DNA of 64,000 nucleotides from Hydractinia symbiolongicarpus (Eukaryota; Cnidaria; Hydrozoa; Anthoathecata; Hydractiniidae), in NCBI RefSeq assembly GCF_029227915.1, contig NC_079881.1, forward strand, positions 19,631,501 to 19,695,500. The letters are read 5' to 3'. The position numbers and the translations under genes are program-made. How positions within the stretch are numbered: the first letter of the stretch is position 1; every line of letters starts with the position of its first letter. Of this stretch, positions 1 to 14,300 are shown in pieces. Below the pieces are notes generated by a model. It did not search any database. It saw nothing but the letters and a program-made list of their open reading frames with translations, and was not told the DNA's origin.

Positions 1-1564
1 TGGTTTTTTTCCGCAGGCCACCGACTATTTTTATCAAAATTATCAACGATTACAGAAATTCGTAAGTCAAATAAACCAACTGCTACATAAAATTGCACTT
101 TTTGCACTTTGCAACGTCACAAATCACGTTTGTCCCCGGTCTTTTTTACGGAATTAAGGGGTTGGGATATCTTCCAATGTTTTGAGGCGATAAAGTTCGT
201 ATTTATGCCACTTCGGAGTCATAGGACTAGACTACTTGAATTCGCTTTTTTACAGTAGTGGTAACAACATATCAAAAAATTAATTTTTGTGTTTAGTTCC
301 CCTGTACGGCAGAAAAACAACAACAACAAATTTGCGATAAAACTTTGAACTTCTTTAAGTTCAAAACTAAACAATAAGAAAAGATGGGTGAACGTTAATC
401 AACACAAAACAAGCGGTAAAAATTATAACAATAAAATTAATAAAAAACTCGCTGTTTATCCCGACGTAGGATGCTTGTGACTTAAGTAAACACAGATTTA
501 TAAACTTGATTCGACCTTTAGTCTCTAAAAAAAACCTTGCCTAGTGCTGTTAAAAATGTGAAGCGGGCCTTGTTTATCAGACTGACTTGGCAAGCTTGCG
601 CACATTTTATTTTAAAAAGGTTTCCGTAAAAATAGCTCAACGTTGGTCAGTATACTTCGGCCAACCAAAGTAGCATCAACACCTAAGGCCTTTTTTAATT
701 TTGAGAACAAGAAGTAGGTCTAGTTAACTGAGGTAAAAGTCACGGTCACGACAACTTAATTTGGTGGTTTTCTTCAAAACTATAAAATGTTGCACAAAAA
801 CACGGTGTTTAAAATGTCTACATCATTAGTTCTGTAGTTTATACAATGTCATCACGTCTCATACCATGTTGGTACTGGACAAAGTCAGCTGGATACAGCT
901 AGGAAAGAGGCTATACCAGCTGTTGCATCGATCACTATATACTGAATACATGAATACATCTATGGAAGAAGTTGTACCATGTAAGGTAATGACCAACATA
1001 AACTGGACACATCTATGGAAGTTGTGCTATGCAGTGTCACAATATAAACCAACTCTGGGTGATGGACTTCACGCATTACTTCTTGTTTTATTGCAGCTCC
1101 TAAAAATGAAAGGATCGAAGATTAGTTCTTTCGTAAATTAGAGACAATATGGTCACACATACTTAATAACGCATCAGGAAAGTTGTAACTATTTTTTATC
1201 TGGGCAAGGGCGGCCATGCAAATCTCGAAATTACATCTCATTTCAACGTTTATAACAACCTTACCCTTTCCACCCACCCACAAAACCCACTCATTTTAAA
1301 AACTTTCCAATACTTGACTAGTTATTTACTTTTTCACTATTATTGGGCAGGGAGGGTGTGGGGGGGGGGGGGGATATCCGTACCTGTTTTAAGGTGTTGT
1401 CTAACAGTACCAAACACGAAGCAGCTAGTTTCCGACATTCTGAGTTCATATCCTGGTTGAGTAGCTCTAAACATTAACGAGAATGAATTTACTCTTCAAC
1501 TGATGTGCTTCGGTTTATTTACTCCTGGTAAGGGAATCAACATCGCTTCACAGTTTGCGTGACC

Positions 1565-1601
<37 letters not shown>

Positions 1602-2332
1602 GCAACAACAACAACAGCAACAACAACAACAACAACAATACAACAACAACGTCTGCCATGACACCTCGCATGGATTTTATTGCGCCAAAACTGCCATCAT
1701 GGACAAAATGTAATAAAACAGAACGACTAATTTCAACGTTTGCCGCCACAAGTGATTACATTGGTTGATTTTTATATTAGAGTCGTGCGTTTTGGTCAAA
1801 ATTCACAGCGGAATTAGGAAGACTTGTGATCTTTTGGTTAAATCCTAAATCTTGAAACATGGTAATTTAACTGACGTAGGCACCGGCGTGGACTACTTCG
1901 TTGCGCAGGCGCGCTAGACAATGCCACTAGCAAATTTACAATATTATGGCAGCGTGCATACTATGAATAATTTTTTTTATGTAGAATTTTCAGGATAATC
2001 TAGAGCAATTGTTAAAAATTGGATTCCAGGCCTTTCTAGGATAAGACAGCAGAGTGATTTTTTCAGGACTGCGGCCGCCACGCATCGTGTTACTTCAAAA
2101 TTCAACCACATAAGAAATACTTAAATCTCTTAAAGGTAGAGGAGCAACGAAAATTAGGAATATTCAAAGGCTTGCTTGCAGTTAAGTGTCATTATGAACT
2201 AGATTTTTTTTTACGCATAGGGTATTTTAAACTAATATTTTTATTCTGTTTACTGCAACGCGATTACGAATTAGTGCAGCCGAGATAAAAAATAAACAAG
2301 TTATGAAAAACCTGATGGTGAATTTTTCATAC
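1..2332. other. Presumed last intron or 3' flank of TELO2; no exon found
   Basis: The stretch should lie between TELO2 exon 20 and its terminal exon. I searched the minus strand for the family's C-terminal segment and did not find it, so the terminal exon is probably off the left edge. Apart from the CAA microsatellite, a G-run near 1360 and a 91-codon unsupported frame (866-1141), nothing is recognisable. Confidence 0.5.
1564..1650. repeat. (CAA)n microsatellite
   Basis: About 29 near-perfect CAA/CAG units. The poly-Asn and poly-Leu frames on its two strands are by-products of the repeat. Confidence 0.95.
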
Positions 2333-5300
2333 CTGAAAGCCAGTCTCTAGTTTCAAAAATTTCATCGTGTAACTCCGTGCATAAAGTATACGAAGGAACA
2401 TGAAGAACAACCATCGTGACGGCGTAAATCAATGACTGCCGGACAAAACTGAAAACAAATAAAAATAAAACAAATACATACTTATACATACTTAGGATGC
2501 GGCTCTTTAAAAGTCTTTTGTCGTAGTTACATCAAGCAATTGGTTCGACTAGTAACCAAAGAACGGTATCCACACACGGTAATGGTATAAGAGATACAAC
2601 ATGCTTACGCTTCTCTGTGATATCGCAAAGAATATAACGACATGCTTACGGTTTTCTGTGATTTGGCAGAAAAGATAACGGTATGCTTACACTTCTCTGT
2701 GACATCGCAAAGAAGATAACGACATGCTTACGCTTCTCTGTGAATCGCAAAGAAGATAACGACACGCTACATTTCTCTGTGATATCGCAAAGAAGATAAC
2801 GACATGCTTACGCTTCTCTGTGATATCGCAAAGAAGATAACGGCATGCTTACGCTTTTCTGTGATATCGCAGAAAAGATAACGACATGCTTACACTTCTC
2901 TGTGACATCGCAAATAAGATAACGACATGCTTACGCTTCTCTGTCATATCGCAAAGAAAATAACAGCATACTTACGCTTCTCTGTGATATCGCAAACACC
3001 AAACTAATTCCAAAAGCGATTTTCCCATGGCTGGAGCAATCTAAACAGCCAATTAAAATAGCTGAAAATTTTTGCGGTGTCACGTAAAATTACAGTGGAT
3101 GCAACTTGTGAAAGTACTACTGCTGTTACACCGAGGTCACTCAAGAAGGTAGATACAGTCCAACATGGGATACTCCAAGAAACAAACGACAACAACAACA
3201 AAAAAGAGATTTGTCTAATCTTTAGCAGATTGCATATACATTATATTACACCCTTTAACCAGTGGAAAAAGATCACATATTTAGTTATCAACATACACTT
3301 AAACCGTCCGCGGATTGTAATACCACCCCAAGAGTGTAGACGAATTTTCCCAACACTACACAGTCATCGTCCAACATGTTACATGTGTTCAGTCTCCTAT
3401 GGTATGAAAAAGTTAAAAACATTTAACACTAAAATTCGAAGTTAACATTTAATTTAAGTACTAAATACTTCTGTGATCATTGGTCACACTGTCTTAAGAT
3501 TCAAATTACGCATTTGACTACTATATATCTTCCATGAACATTGGTCACACTGTCTTAAGGTTCAAATAAAAAAATAAAATTTCAACGGCGATGTATAGAA
3601 AAAGTTCGAGAAAGGTTGACACTTAATACTTAACAAATATCTCATACAGAAAAGGATGGGTATAAAAAGAGATATAATGAAAAGGCGTCTTATGTACGTA
3701 TGAAAACAAAGCTTACATATCGAAACTCTTCACGAAGGGAAAGAAAAATGAACCGGCAACGACGGTGAATTGATTTTCTGTCGCTGATTTCAAAGTTCTG
3801 CTGCTTCCCTAAAAAAAAATAAAAATAAAATCACACTCAGTATGTATTACTTTCCTTTCTAAATTATTCATTTATTTTAAAAATCAGGGCTTAAAAAAAT
3901 TAACAAATAATCAGCAGCTACGGACGCACTTACGTGAGCAAAACGCCGTGTTTTACTTTTCACCCTTTCGTCAATCACAACTTGCCAATCAGGTTTTCTC
4001 TCATGATTGGTCAAGCCAGGTATGACCGGCATGGGTAAGTGACGCCGATGCATGTCAGGATCTTCTATGTTTGGTTTTGATAGTTCCATGGCCGCATTTG
4101 CTATGTTCTGCAAAAACAAAAAAGGTTTTTTAAAAAGATGTTGTTTTTATCGGGAAAAAAATAATAATTTAATGAAATCGTGGTTAAACGATATGCAAAA
4201 CGCCGATCAGAAATCTTGTTACGCTCACAATTCCAGTAAAGGATCAGGTTAATAAACAACTCCGCTAAAGTGAATACAAAGCACCGAACGTTGGGAGCAC
4301 GAGTATAAAATCCACAGCAAACTACAACAACAACAACAACAACAACAAAAAGCAAACAACAAACTACAACAACACATCTCACATCTAACATGTCGAGGCG
4401 TTGATTAATGCTGTAGTTTTCTTCACGAAACTGTTCTGCGATAAATTCGCTGATCTAAAATAAAATATTTCATTTGAAAATTAGTAGACTTTGACACGAC
4501 ACATAACCTCGTGGTCATGTGGAAGAATAATGACAGGGGTACAAAAAACAATATGTCAGTTCTTTAAAATATTAAATTTATTGTAAATTTAAGGGAGTGG
4601 GTTAGAAAATAGAATGCATAGATCATTAAGGGGCAGTCTTCATGGTTGTTTTTATTCGGTACTCAGAGTAGTAATGGTAGCTATACAAACAGTCGCGTGA
4701 AATTGCGAAAGCTCGCCACTAGAAGCAATGTAAGAGTTACCTGTTTCGGACATCTCACAGTGATTGCGAGCATAGCGCTTTTCTTCATTTGGTAGAAATT
4801 CAAGATGGTGTACTCATTTTCTAAGTGCAACAAAATTTTGACAATCTCCACACAGACCTGAAAAGAAGAAACAAACAGAATAACATGCCGTCAGTTTTCG
4901 CGCGCTTATTTATGAATGTCAATTTAACATTTTGATTGGTGCAGAAGTAATTCTCCCCGCTGAGCGGACAAAATTGAAAAAGAAAAAAAATATGATTTAG
5001 AATTCCATTGGGCTGCTAAGCTTTAGAAAACTGGCTTCATTTCTTGCAGGTGAAAAAATTTTATTGATTTTTATCGTTTATACTTTTACACTTTTATTTA
5101 CACGTTTTCGCTGACACTTGTAAATTAATAAATATGAATAAAAATGACAGTTTTGTAATCTAAAAACGGTCGGCTGTCAAGTGTTAACTTTCTCTTCCGA
5201 AGAGATAGATTGTTTATTTTTAAAACTACTTATAAATCTATTATTGGTGATCAACCAAGACACATAACTATAATTAAAAATATGAAATAATTTGCTGCTA

Positions 5301-8300
5301 GTGTAGTTTTCAAACCAACCATCACTGCAAAACAAATTTATTAGAAAAGATCAAGTGTAATCGTACGTCTGGCAAGTCCCCAGGCTCTTTCTTCACAAGT
5401 TTTTCAAGGACGGTCAAACACGCTTCCAATCTACCAGGGTCATTTGAAGATAGCAAGCCTAAAAGAAATATGGGAGAAGGGAGAAGCAAAAATAAAAACG
5501 TTTGGTCGTACCACCCCTATCCCATTCCAAAACACGCCTATCCCCAAACCACCCTATCCTCAAACCACCCTCATTCCAGACCACGCCCATCTCAAACCAC
5601 CCCCATCCCAAACCACCCCTATCCATACTTTCTACTTTCCGCGAAAAGTGGACCAAACCCTTAACCGCTAATTTTAATTTTAATTTATTTCATTCAACGC
5701 GAAAACTAACTTCTCAGTGTCGTCTCCGTTTTTTTTAAACTGCAAAACTTTCTTGCCGCAGAGACTTCTGAACGATTTGCTATCCACGATAACAATAAAT
5801 TATTTAGCGCGTTACGCCCACCGCCCACCCACAACCATGATATGGCGTCTTACCAGCTAAACAGTCTCGAAGATAAACAGGAGGTTTCACGCCATTGACA
5901 TCTTCGGTTTCTTCTTCATCTACGTTTAATGGTTCCAAATCATCATCGCTAAAACGAGGTAAATAAATGAATAAATTATTGATTGATTGATTGATTGATT
6001 GATAGAAAGAAAGAATTAATGAATAATGAATGAATGAATGAATGAATGATTAAAAAAATAAGAATAAGTACGAATAAAAATAATTTTTGTTTATCTGTAG
6101 ATATCATCTTTGAATCAGAACGTGAGCAAAATTTTGTACCTGTACTCACACCTGCTAGTACTAAGACTGTCACGCAAGGTAACCACACCTACCAGGACTG
6201 TCCTGCAGGGTAACCACAGCGTTTTCTTTGTAAAAACGAAAAATCATTTGCAAAAAAAAGTTTTTTTGCTTGGATTCAAATACCACAGGTATAACTCTCT
6301 TTTTCCTCAATAAAATGTTTATTGTTTGTTAAATGTTAAAATTTTGCGAAACATAATTTGTTTTGATCGCTAAAATAATTGTAAAATTTTCATGAAATTT
6401 CCTGATGATCAGTTTTATTCGAAATAATCAGGCCATATCTGACATAGGGAAGAAACAACAAATGGTCCGACATTTTTCCTACCTGTCCAACTCTTCATGT
6501 TCTCCTATTGTTTCTGACTCTTTCTCAACGATTTTCTGTCGCGAAACTCCTTCTTTTTCACTTTTAGCTTTAGATTCGTCAGATGTGAATCTACACATAA
6601 AAACCCCGAGCTGTCAATTTATAAAACACACAACATTTTCGTACAACACTAAATTAATCGTCTTTGCTTTAACACACAGTCTGACTACATACAGGTTTGT
6701 TTGTAGCCAGCCAGACTTGCTCGCCGCAAATCACATTTTTTGTCCCTTTAAGCTTTTACGGTTTCGCTATCTCGAACTCTGATCTCGAATTATTCACCCA
6801 CTTAAACTAATTTTATGTACCCCTTGAAAGCATTCCGGTCGCTGTTGGGGCATGCATTATGTGAACAGTGGCAGCTCCTTTACAAGGAAATTTTTACTTG
6901 TCGTTTTCAGACTTTTGTGCAGCATTGGGATTTCAGCATGGATAGGGTCAGGTGGCCTCTTAACTTTTTGCAGATCAAAATTTATGAAATTAAACTAGAA
7001 AAAAATAATTGCATAGCGATTGTCACATACACACTGTGAGGTACAAATTCTTCAACGAAACAAGGAAGAAAGATAGAATGAAAGAGAAACAACCAAGCCA
7101 TGTCTTTCGTTTGTGGGGACTTCCAATTTCTTAATTCATTGACGTTTAAATTTAATTAGATTTAATCATTAAGAAGACTTTTAAGAAATATTCAAACTTT
7201 TACTTTCTCCTTCTCACCGGAGTTGATCTTCCTTCCATTAGCAAAAACGTTTTTTTTTCTGAGAAACCTCGCAAGTATTCTGTGCGAATTATGTTTACAT
7301 GACACTAAGCTTTGTCTGTCTGCTAAGATACGTATACGAAGCCACTGTTAAAAACTACGACAAACTTATAAGACTACTTCAATCAAGTGTGGTCGCAAGA
7401 TAAACTTTCGTCATTTATAAATTTTCGCATCGCTTCCCGAGAAAGAAAGATTATTATTGCCTGATTATTCACTCAAGATATCATATCTTTGAAGCATGAT
7501 GTTAATACATTCTTCGAATTTCGTGAGTAATTTCGCGAATTTCGAAGGTTTCGCGATCCAAAAAACATCCAAAAACGCGAATTACGCGTAAGCTTCTCTC
7601 GCCTAAATCGGCTGTAAAATATTACATCAATAATGTTTCTCAACCGCAATTTTTTTTTTAACCAAATAACCATTTTTCATGCTTTTAAAGTTGATTAGAT
7701 TTTGGGAAGTCTGGGACAAAGCTCCACTTTCTTGAGCTAAAGCGGAATATGGAGTAAAATGAAAGCAAGCCCTATACAACTCGAGTTAATTATTACAAGT
7801 GAGCTTGTATTAAAACGCAAATGTGTCCTACAAAAATGGAGATTTTTGCCTCTCTGAGCACCGACACGGGAGTAGTCGTGTGTTCGAATCTCATCTTGGT
7901 AACTATTTTTACTTTTTTTTTTTTTTTACTATCTCGACCGCGAGGGCGTGTTTACAGACTGACCTAACGAAAATTGAAATTTCAAGAAATTTTCTATCAA
8001 TATTATTGCCTATCCGAATAGCAAAATATGTCGTGTCTAACTTCAGCTTTTTATACACTTTTTTGGCGAGGTTGTTTGCGTATATCATACGTCTTGTTCC
8101 AATAAATTTACGTTCAGTGAGCATATTTAATAAATATAAGGCTGGCTTAACCATTCGATGTTGAAGATGCTTCCCATTCACAAAATAACTTAAACCACAA
8201 TGTAAAGAAACAAAGCGGGAGTTTTTACAGCAATATTTGTTCACAACAAAACCCTTATTAAAACCTATGGCCGCCATTTCATGTTCCAGATTCAAATTTT

Positions 8301-11300
8301 CAGGACAAGACATTCTTTATTCCAAGGTAAACGTTTTTTTTCTCACAAGCAACCCATTTGCTAACGGTCTAGTCCTTGGGTTAATATTAAAGCACATTGC
8401 TTAGCAACTTTTTGGACTCACACCCCTTTCCTGAACACTTTATTCTCGCTTAAAAAACTTCCCAGTTGGACTATGAGCTCTTTGAGATAAACCAGGTTTT
8501 AATCTTAAAGAGCTTTGGGGACAAGAATGGCTTTAGAGAAATTTTGTGTGTGTGTTTAAAGTGTGATTAAGGTAGGATTTACAAAGAAACTAAGTGTTAA
8601 ACAACTCGCTAAGCAAAAAGCCTTTTCTCTTGGCAACCTAAAACCTGTCCCCTAAAATCGAGTTGTTTATAACGAAACACGTGCAGTCTCTAACTTCACA
8701 TCATCACAGGCGTAGCTGCGTTAATCAAATTCATATATTTAGAAGTTTTGGAATACACTGTAAAATATATATATGTAACTAATACATAAAACTACACGTT
8801 TTGATCAATTCCCTTTTCACATTTTTGCCTCTCTTACCCAGAAATTGTTCTTCAATGAAGGCACTCTAGTCGTTCTGGTTGCAAGGGTAGGCGAGTCACG
8901 CAATGAGTAGGATTTCGAAAAACACTTGTAGTGAGTCCACATGCGTTTATTCATATACACATAAAGGAGCCATGTAAACAAACCCCGAAATGATCTTAGC
9001 AACGTAAACAAGAGACGAACGATCGCGTTGACAATAGCATTCGTTCGGTTGCCATCTTCAGGAAGTTGGATCAAGCCAACGATCTCGATGATGCCGAGAA
9101 GAACAAAAAGTTTCAGTGCTGTTTTCACCACTTCTGCGTGGTCGCTGTCATCCGACTTTTTAAGTAGCTGAGAAGCGATTCGCTGTTGCTTGTACACCGT
9201 ACGTAAAGTTTTAACAAGAACGAAGATGTTGAAACAAGTAATGACGACCATGGGTAGGATATACAGGAGGAGCCGTCCCATAAAAGAAGCTATCCAACAT
9301 CCGTAGTGTACACCATACCCAACGTAAACAACACTCATCGCATCTAAAACGTTCGATAACACAACTAGAACTGTAGGCACGCTAAATGCTATCACGAAAT
9401 AAACAGCGAACCTCTTCAACGATCTTCCGTGTTGTGTAGATGTAGCTCTAAGTAACGTCATGAATATTTCGTACGAAATAATGGCCGTCCAAGCTTGCAC
9501 TACAAGCAAACTCCAGTGTAACAGAACCGACACAACATGGCATGATAACGAATCCACTCGTGCGAAGATAGTCGAAAATATCAACAAATCAGAAGCGAGT
9601 AACATAATACACAATAAAGCTATGTTTAGACCAGGCACAGTTCTTAGTTCTTTGATATACAAGTAACTAAAAATAACCATGATGTAACACAAAATGCTGA
9701 CCAATGTTCCAACCACGGTTATGTATTCTTCGACCTTTTCTGTTGTGTACTGCCATTTCATTTTCGAAGATCGGCCAGCAGAATAAGCGCCAAAACACAC
9801 TCCAATTCCATCTTTTAGAGGAACGTATTCAGATATATTGTACAACCCTTTAAAATTTCCGGTTTCAACGCTTACAGAGTAGTTGCTATGCAACTCGTAA
9901 TCACCTTCAGGTATAATTTTGATTGGACATGAGGATGACATGTGATAAGCATTGCACGTAGCAACAAAGGAATTATTCTGAAGTATAGTTTTGTTCCAAA
10001 AATATCTCGTCCACACGATGAAGTCACTGGGCGGGGTGGACGTGTTGTTGATAACTAAACGACAATCTTGATCCAGCCATATTGTTTTCATGTCATGGAC
10101 GACCGGCGCACCGCACTGCTTTGAGTCCGGAAACATTTTACTAACGTTCAAGCCGTGCACGCTCGAAATCACAAAGTTACGTTCCGATGAAACAGTTGCA
10201 TCATAAGACCCCGAGATGTTGGAGAATAAACCTAATACTCTCTTAAACTCATACAGTTTATTGACATTGTCCACTGCGAATCTAGCAATTGTACTAATCA
10301 GGTCAGATTGTAAAATTTCGTAGTTACTCGACACCTTTTTTAGCGCTGCAAATATCTCGTCTTTAGTAAAGTTCACCAACAAACTACTACCACGAAATGA
10401 TTTCGTAAACAAACATTTTTTAAGTCGTGCATCCAATGAATCCAGCTTTCCGATACCACTGCTCGAGTTTGTCTCCTTCTCCCTTTGAACGCACATGTGA
10501 CCGTTAAAAATATAGCCAGGGCTGCACTGAAAAGTGAAACATTTTCCACTGGCAAAATCAAACAGCTCTCCCTCGTGGCAAGAAACTTTTAAGACGACAC
10601 GCTTTCCATTTTCGTCTATGATCATCTCCATTCTTTGATAACTGACGATTATCGAATATCTCATAGCTTTGAACGTTTGTTGTGGGGGGTTAGTGCAAGC
10701 TGGTATGGTAAAGTTACTCACATTACCGCCTTCACATTTCAAACAATTAATGTTTCTGTAAAGTTCACCTGCGTGGCTTACGCTTCCTTGGTACGATCTA
10801 CAAAGTCTAGCAACAGGCGAGGACGAAGGACACTGCTGTGAAGTAGGGACACAGGACTGAACGTGACGCTGGTCTGTCAACGAAACATGTGAATTACAGT
10901 CAGAAAAAACTGGAAAACCTTCTCCATCTTTCTTGATCGTGCCACAACTTGTTGATATGTTTAACAGCGCGATATGCGTTACGTTGTGACACCTGGCTAC
11001 TTCAGCATTCAGGTAAACATACCCATCGTCTCCTAAGACAGGGAACACACCGCTCGAAATAGTCAGCTTGTTCCCTTCACATTCCGTAACCATGTATACA
11101 TACTGAATTTCATTTTTACCATTAGTTTTCGAAGCAATAGAGGAGCAAATAGTCTGCTTGTATGGAGACAATTTACGCGTGAAATAATCAAGGTATACGC
11201 TTAAATGAGACCAGTCTCTCTCCTCCCAAAAGTAATCCACACAACAAGTTCTGAACTTTAAACAGGATTCTTCACAGGAACAACATCTGTCGGCACTACT

Positions 11301-14300
11301 CGTTCGGTCAACACACAAATGTGACGAGGTGATTTTGTGAACCATAGCTGGAAATTTTCTGTCGTCGAACCCATACAACTCCGCAATTGGAAACGGTTTG
11401 TACTGGATGCTAGCACGAATTTTCAACATGAGAATGACAAAGAGATATATGCGCATCTTATTTTCACTGAGAGAAAAAAAAATTGATTATTAGGGAGAAT
11501 GACAATTACGTAAATTTAAATGCGTATGATTTACCCGTCACTAAAATCGGAACTTTAAGAAAAAAAACACTATTTAATCCTTACAAGGGAAAAATAATTT
11601 TTTACTAGGCTTTCAACTCCTGAAAAGTTAACTTTCTGTCACAGTAGTTTTTTTTTATATGTGTAACTTCTCCATATATGTTTTTTATTAAGTACAAAAC
11701 TTGCTCGAAGGATTGATCCAAAATGGTTTCTGTAAGAATAATGATCAAAATAACTTGAAAATCTAGAAGAAATATCCCCCTAAAAAATGAACTAACAAAG
11801 AATTGTTACAGAAATAACCACGAAATCTTTCCATAATTTCCTCCAGAAAAACAACCAAAAATAGTGTTTTGAAAACTCATCATTTTTACAAACTTAAAAA
11901 ATTTAAAGCACATAAATTCACATCTTGCCAAACCAACAATTAAACTGAACACATCTCTCACTTATGTATACTTTATACACAGAAAGCGTAATTGCAAAAA
12001 TAATCGTGTATATACCCCCCTCGAAGAGAAAAATAAAGACTTTATTATTAAACCAGTTCATAACTTGCGTTCTGTGATTTCATATAAGCAAAGTGAATGG
12101 TATAAAGAACGTAGTATTAAAAAAACTTAATAGCTTTTAACAACACGAGTTACACAAACTTGAAGAAGCTTTGACATAATTATTGTCAATTTATACATAG
12201 CAACCCAGTTTAAATTACGTTTGTCAAAAAGTTTTAATCAACTCGAAATGACAATAGATAATGCGATAAGAATTACTACTAAATTGATTATCCTCTCTAA
12301 AAAAACGAACTTTGTATGGTTTTAGAGCAATTTAAAACTTAGTATAACTTAGAGGTAAATACCGTTTGACTTAGAATCAACATTATATAAGTTAGGATCA
12401 ACTTTGTATGTAGCTTAGAATCAACATTGTATGGCTCAAAATAAACTTTACACTCAAAACAGACAAAAATATAAAGAGTATAAAGAAAAAAAGAAGAAGA
12501 AAGGAAGGAGGAAAATAAACATAAAAAACTCAAAAAGAAAGAAAAAATAATGAATAGCATTAAAGGAAAAAGAATCGGTTAGACAAAAAAAACAAAACAA
12601 TTTCCACTTCAAGGCGAGTGTCCACTTGCCACTCGTATTTTTGAACCTCAATTTTTAGAGAAAATTTTGGTGACCAGCTGTTGCAATAAGTTCACGAAGT
12701 TCTTTGCTGTCGCTGACTACCAACAAGCAGCCTCTCTTAATAGCTTGAATATGCAACATTAGCATAAGTGGACAAGTAGAAACACGCCTTAACATTCAAA
12801 GTTTATCAACATTTTTTTTTCGCGATACTTCTCTCATCATAGTAACCATAACCAAACTAATTTAAAAACATTCCGAAAGCATCGACCTTCCCAAACGTTT
12901 ATAGTTTTCAAAGTAATCCTTACAATTCTTATCACTTGTATTTATTTCTGAAAAAAGTTGTTTCAGAAAGACTTCAATAATAACAACAAAACCCACAACA
13001 AGAATTATGACGTCATAATCAGTATTACTAAGGAAAAACTACAGTTTTAATGAGCTTACCATAACACAGGTAATTACGTCTCATGACTAAAATAGATAGA
13101 TATTGAAACCAAAAGAGGGGGAAAAACCCCAACCTTTTAAAGCTTTCCGAAGCAACGCTCATAAAAGATGTAAACAAATCATCACTCAATATCCGCCTTT
13201 TAAATTTTAATTATCAATTAAACAACTTTAATTAACATGTTAATGACAAAACTCACAGCAGCCGGAAAGTGATTAAAACACTCTTCTAAATTGGAAGCTG
13301 CAAAAATGACATCATAACTAGATACTGACGATTGGCGATTAAATAAATTTGAAAACAATTACGAAATGCTAGCACCCAGTGGTATGACTATGTTACAGAA
13401 GAAATTAAACATTGCGATATGTCCTCATGACAGTCACAAAGGAACGGCTGACAAATGGAGAATATAGAGGATGCACGCATGGAAAGGGCGTGGCATTGAT
13501 CGCGTTATCTATAGACACGCAATAAACATATACTTTCGCGGGCAGAAACTTTCGCAGTTTTTTGCGTTTTTACCCCTTTTTTACGAAAGTTTTTGCCTTT
13601 GAAAGATTCGAAACCGCAAAACACAAATACAGTCAACTAACCTCAATGCAATGGAGGGATTTGATGATAATTGGTACAAGTAATCAATCTCACTTGTTCT
13701 TTCAACCTAAAAAATCACACAAAAGAAATCAGGCGCCAAAAGACAAGTATTCAACAAGCCAGAATCAACATAAAAAGCTTTAAATATTTAGCATTATAAA
13801 AGTTGTGTTAGTCACACTCACTGACAACAAAACATTCTGACTGCATGGAGATATAGAAGACATTAGCCAAAGAATTAAAAAATGACAGTATTGGTTTGAT
13901 ATATAGTGTGAATTAAAAAACTGAAATGTAGTAACCTTGGAAATAGGCATCTAAATTCTAAGATACTCTCAACTGGATGATAATAGAACAATTACAGGGT
14001 GCTTTTTAAAAAATAATTTTGAGGTTTTTAATCTTCCCCTTCTCCTTCTTCTTTGACCGTTTTTAAAAGTTTTTAAAAGTTTTCATTCTTTTTATATTTC
14101 AAAGTTCAAAGTTTAGAGATACAAGGAAGATGTATAAATTATATAGTATGGAATACGTACAAAAGACCAATAATTGTATTATGAAGCCCTAACTTTCTCC
14201 CGAAAAAAGCCTGCAAACACGATAATTTACTACGATTTATCAAGACTAGACAATGTTATAGGAAATATTACATGGTTTTCAAGGTCACCTAATAAAGTTT

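Noticed and set aside
866-1141. 91-codon frame MLVLDKVSWIQ...
   Set aside because: No recognisable domain, no splice context and modest length for AT-rich DNA. Not called as a gene.
1537-1768. Poly-Leu and poly-Asn frames
   Set aside because: Direct translation of the CAA microsatellite on both strands.
2597-2998. CRISPR-like array
   Set aside because: Contiguous tandem units without unique spacers, in a eukaryotic intron. It is a minisatellite.
7838-7900. tRNA-like B box
   Set aside because: No convincing A box spacing or cloverleaf. Mentioned only as a possible SINE trace.
7909-8313. 134-codon minus-strand frame in TELO2 intron 10
   Set aside because: Starts with ATG but has a Lys-rich end produced by a poly-T run and no known motif. 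Likely chance.
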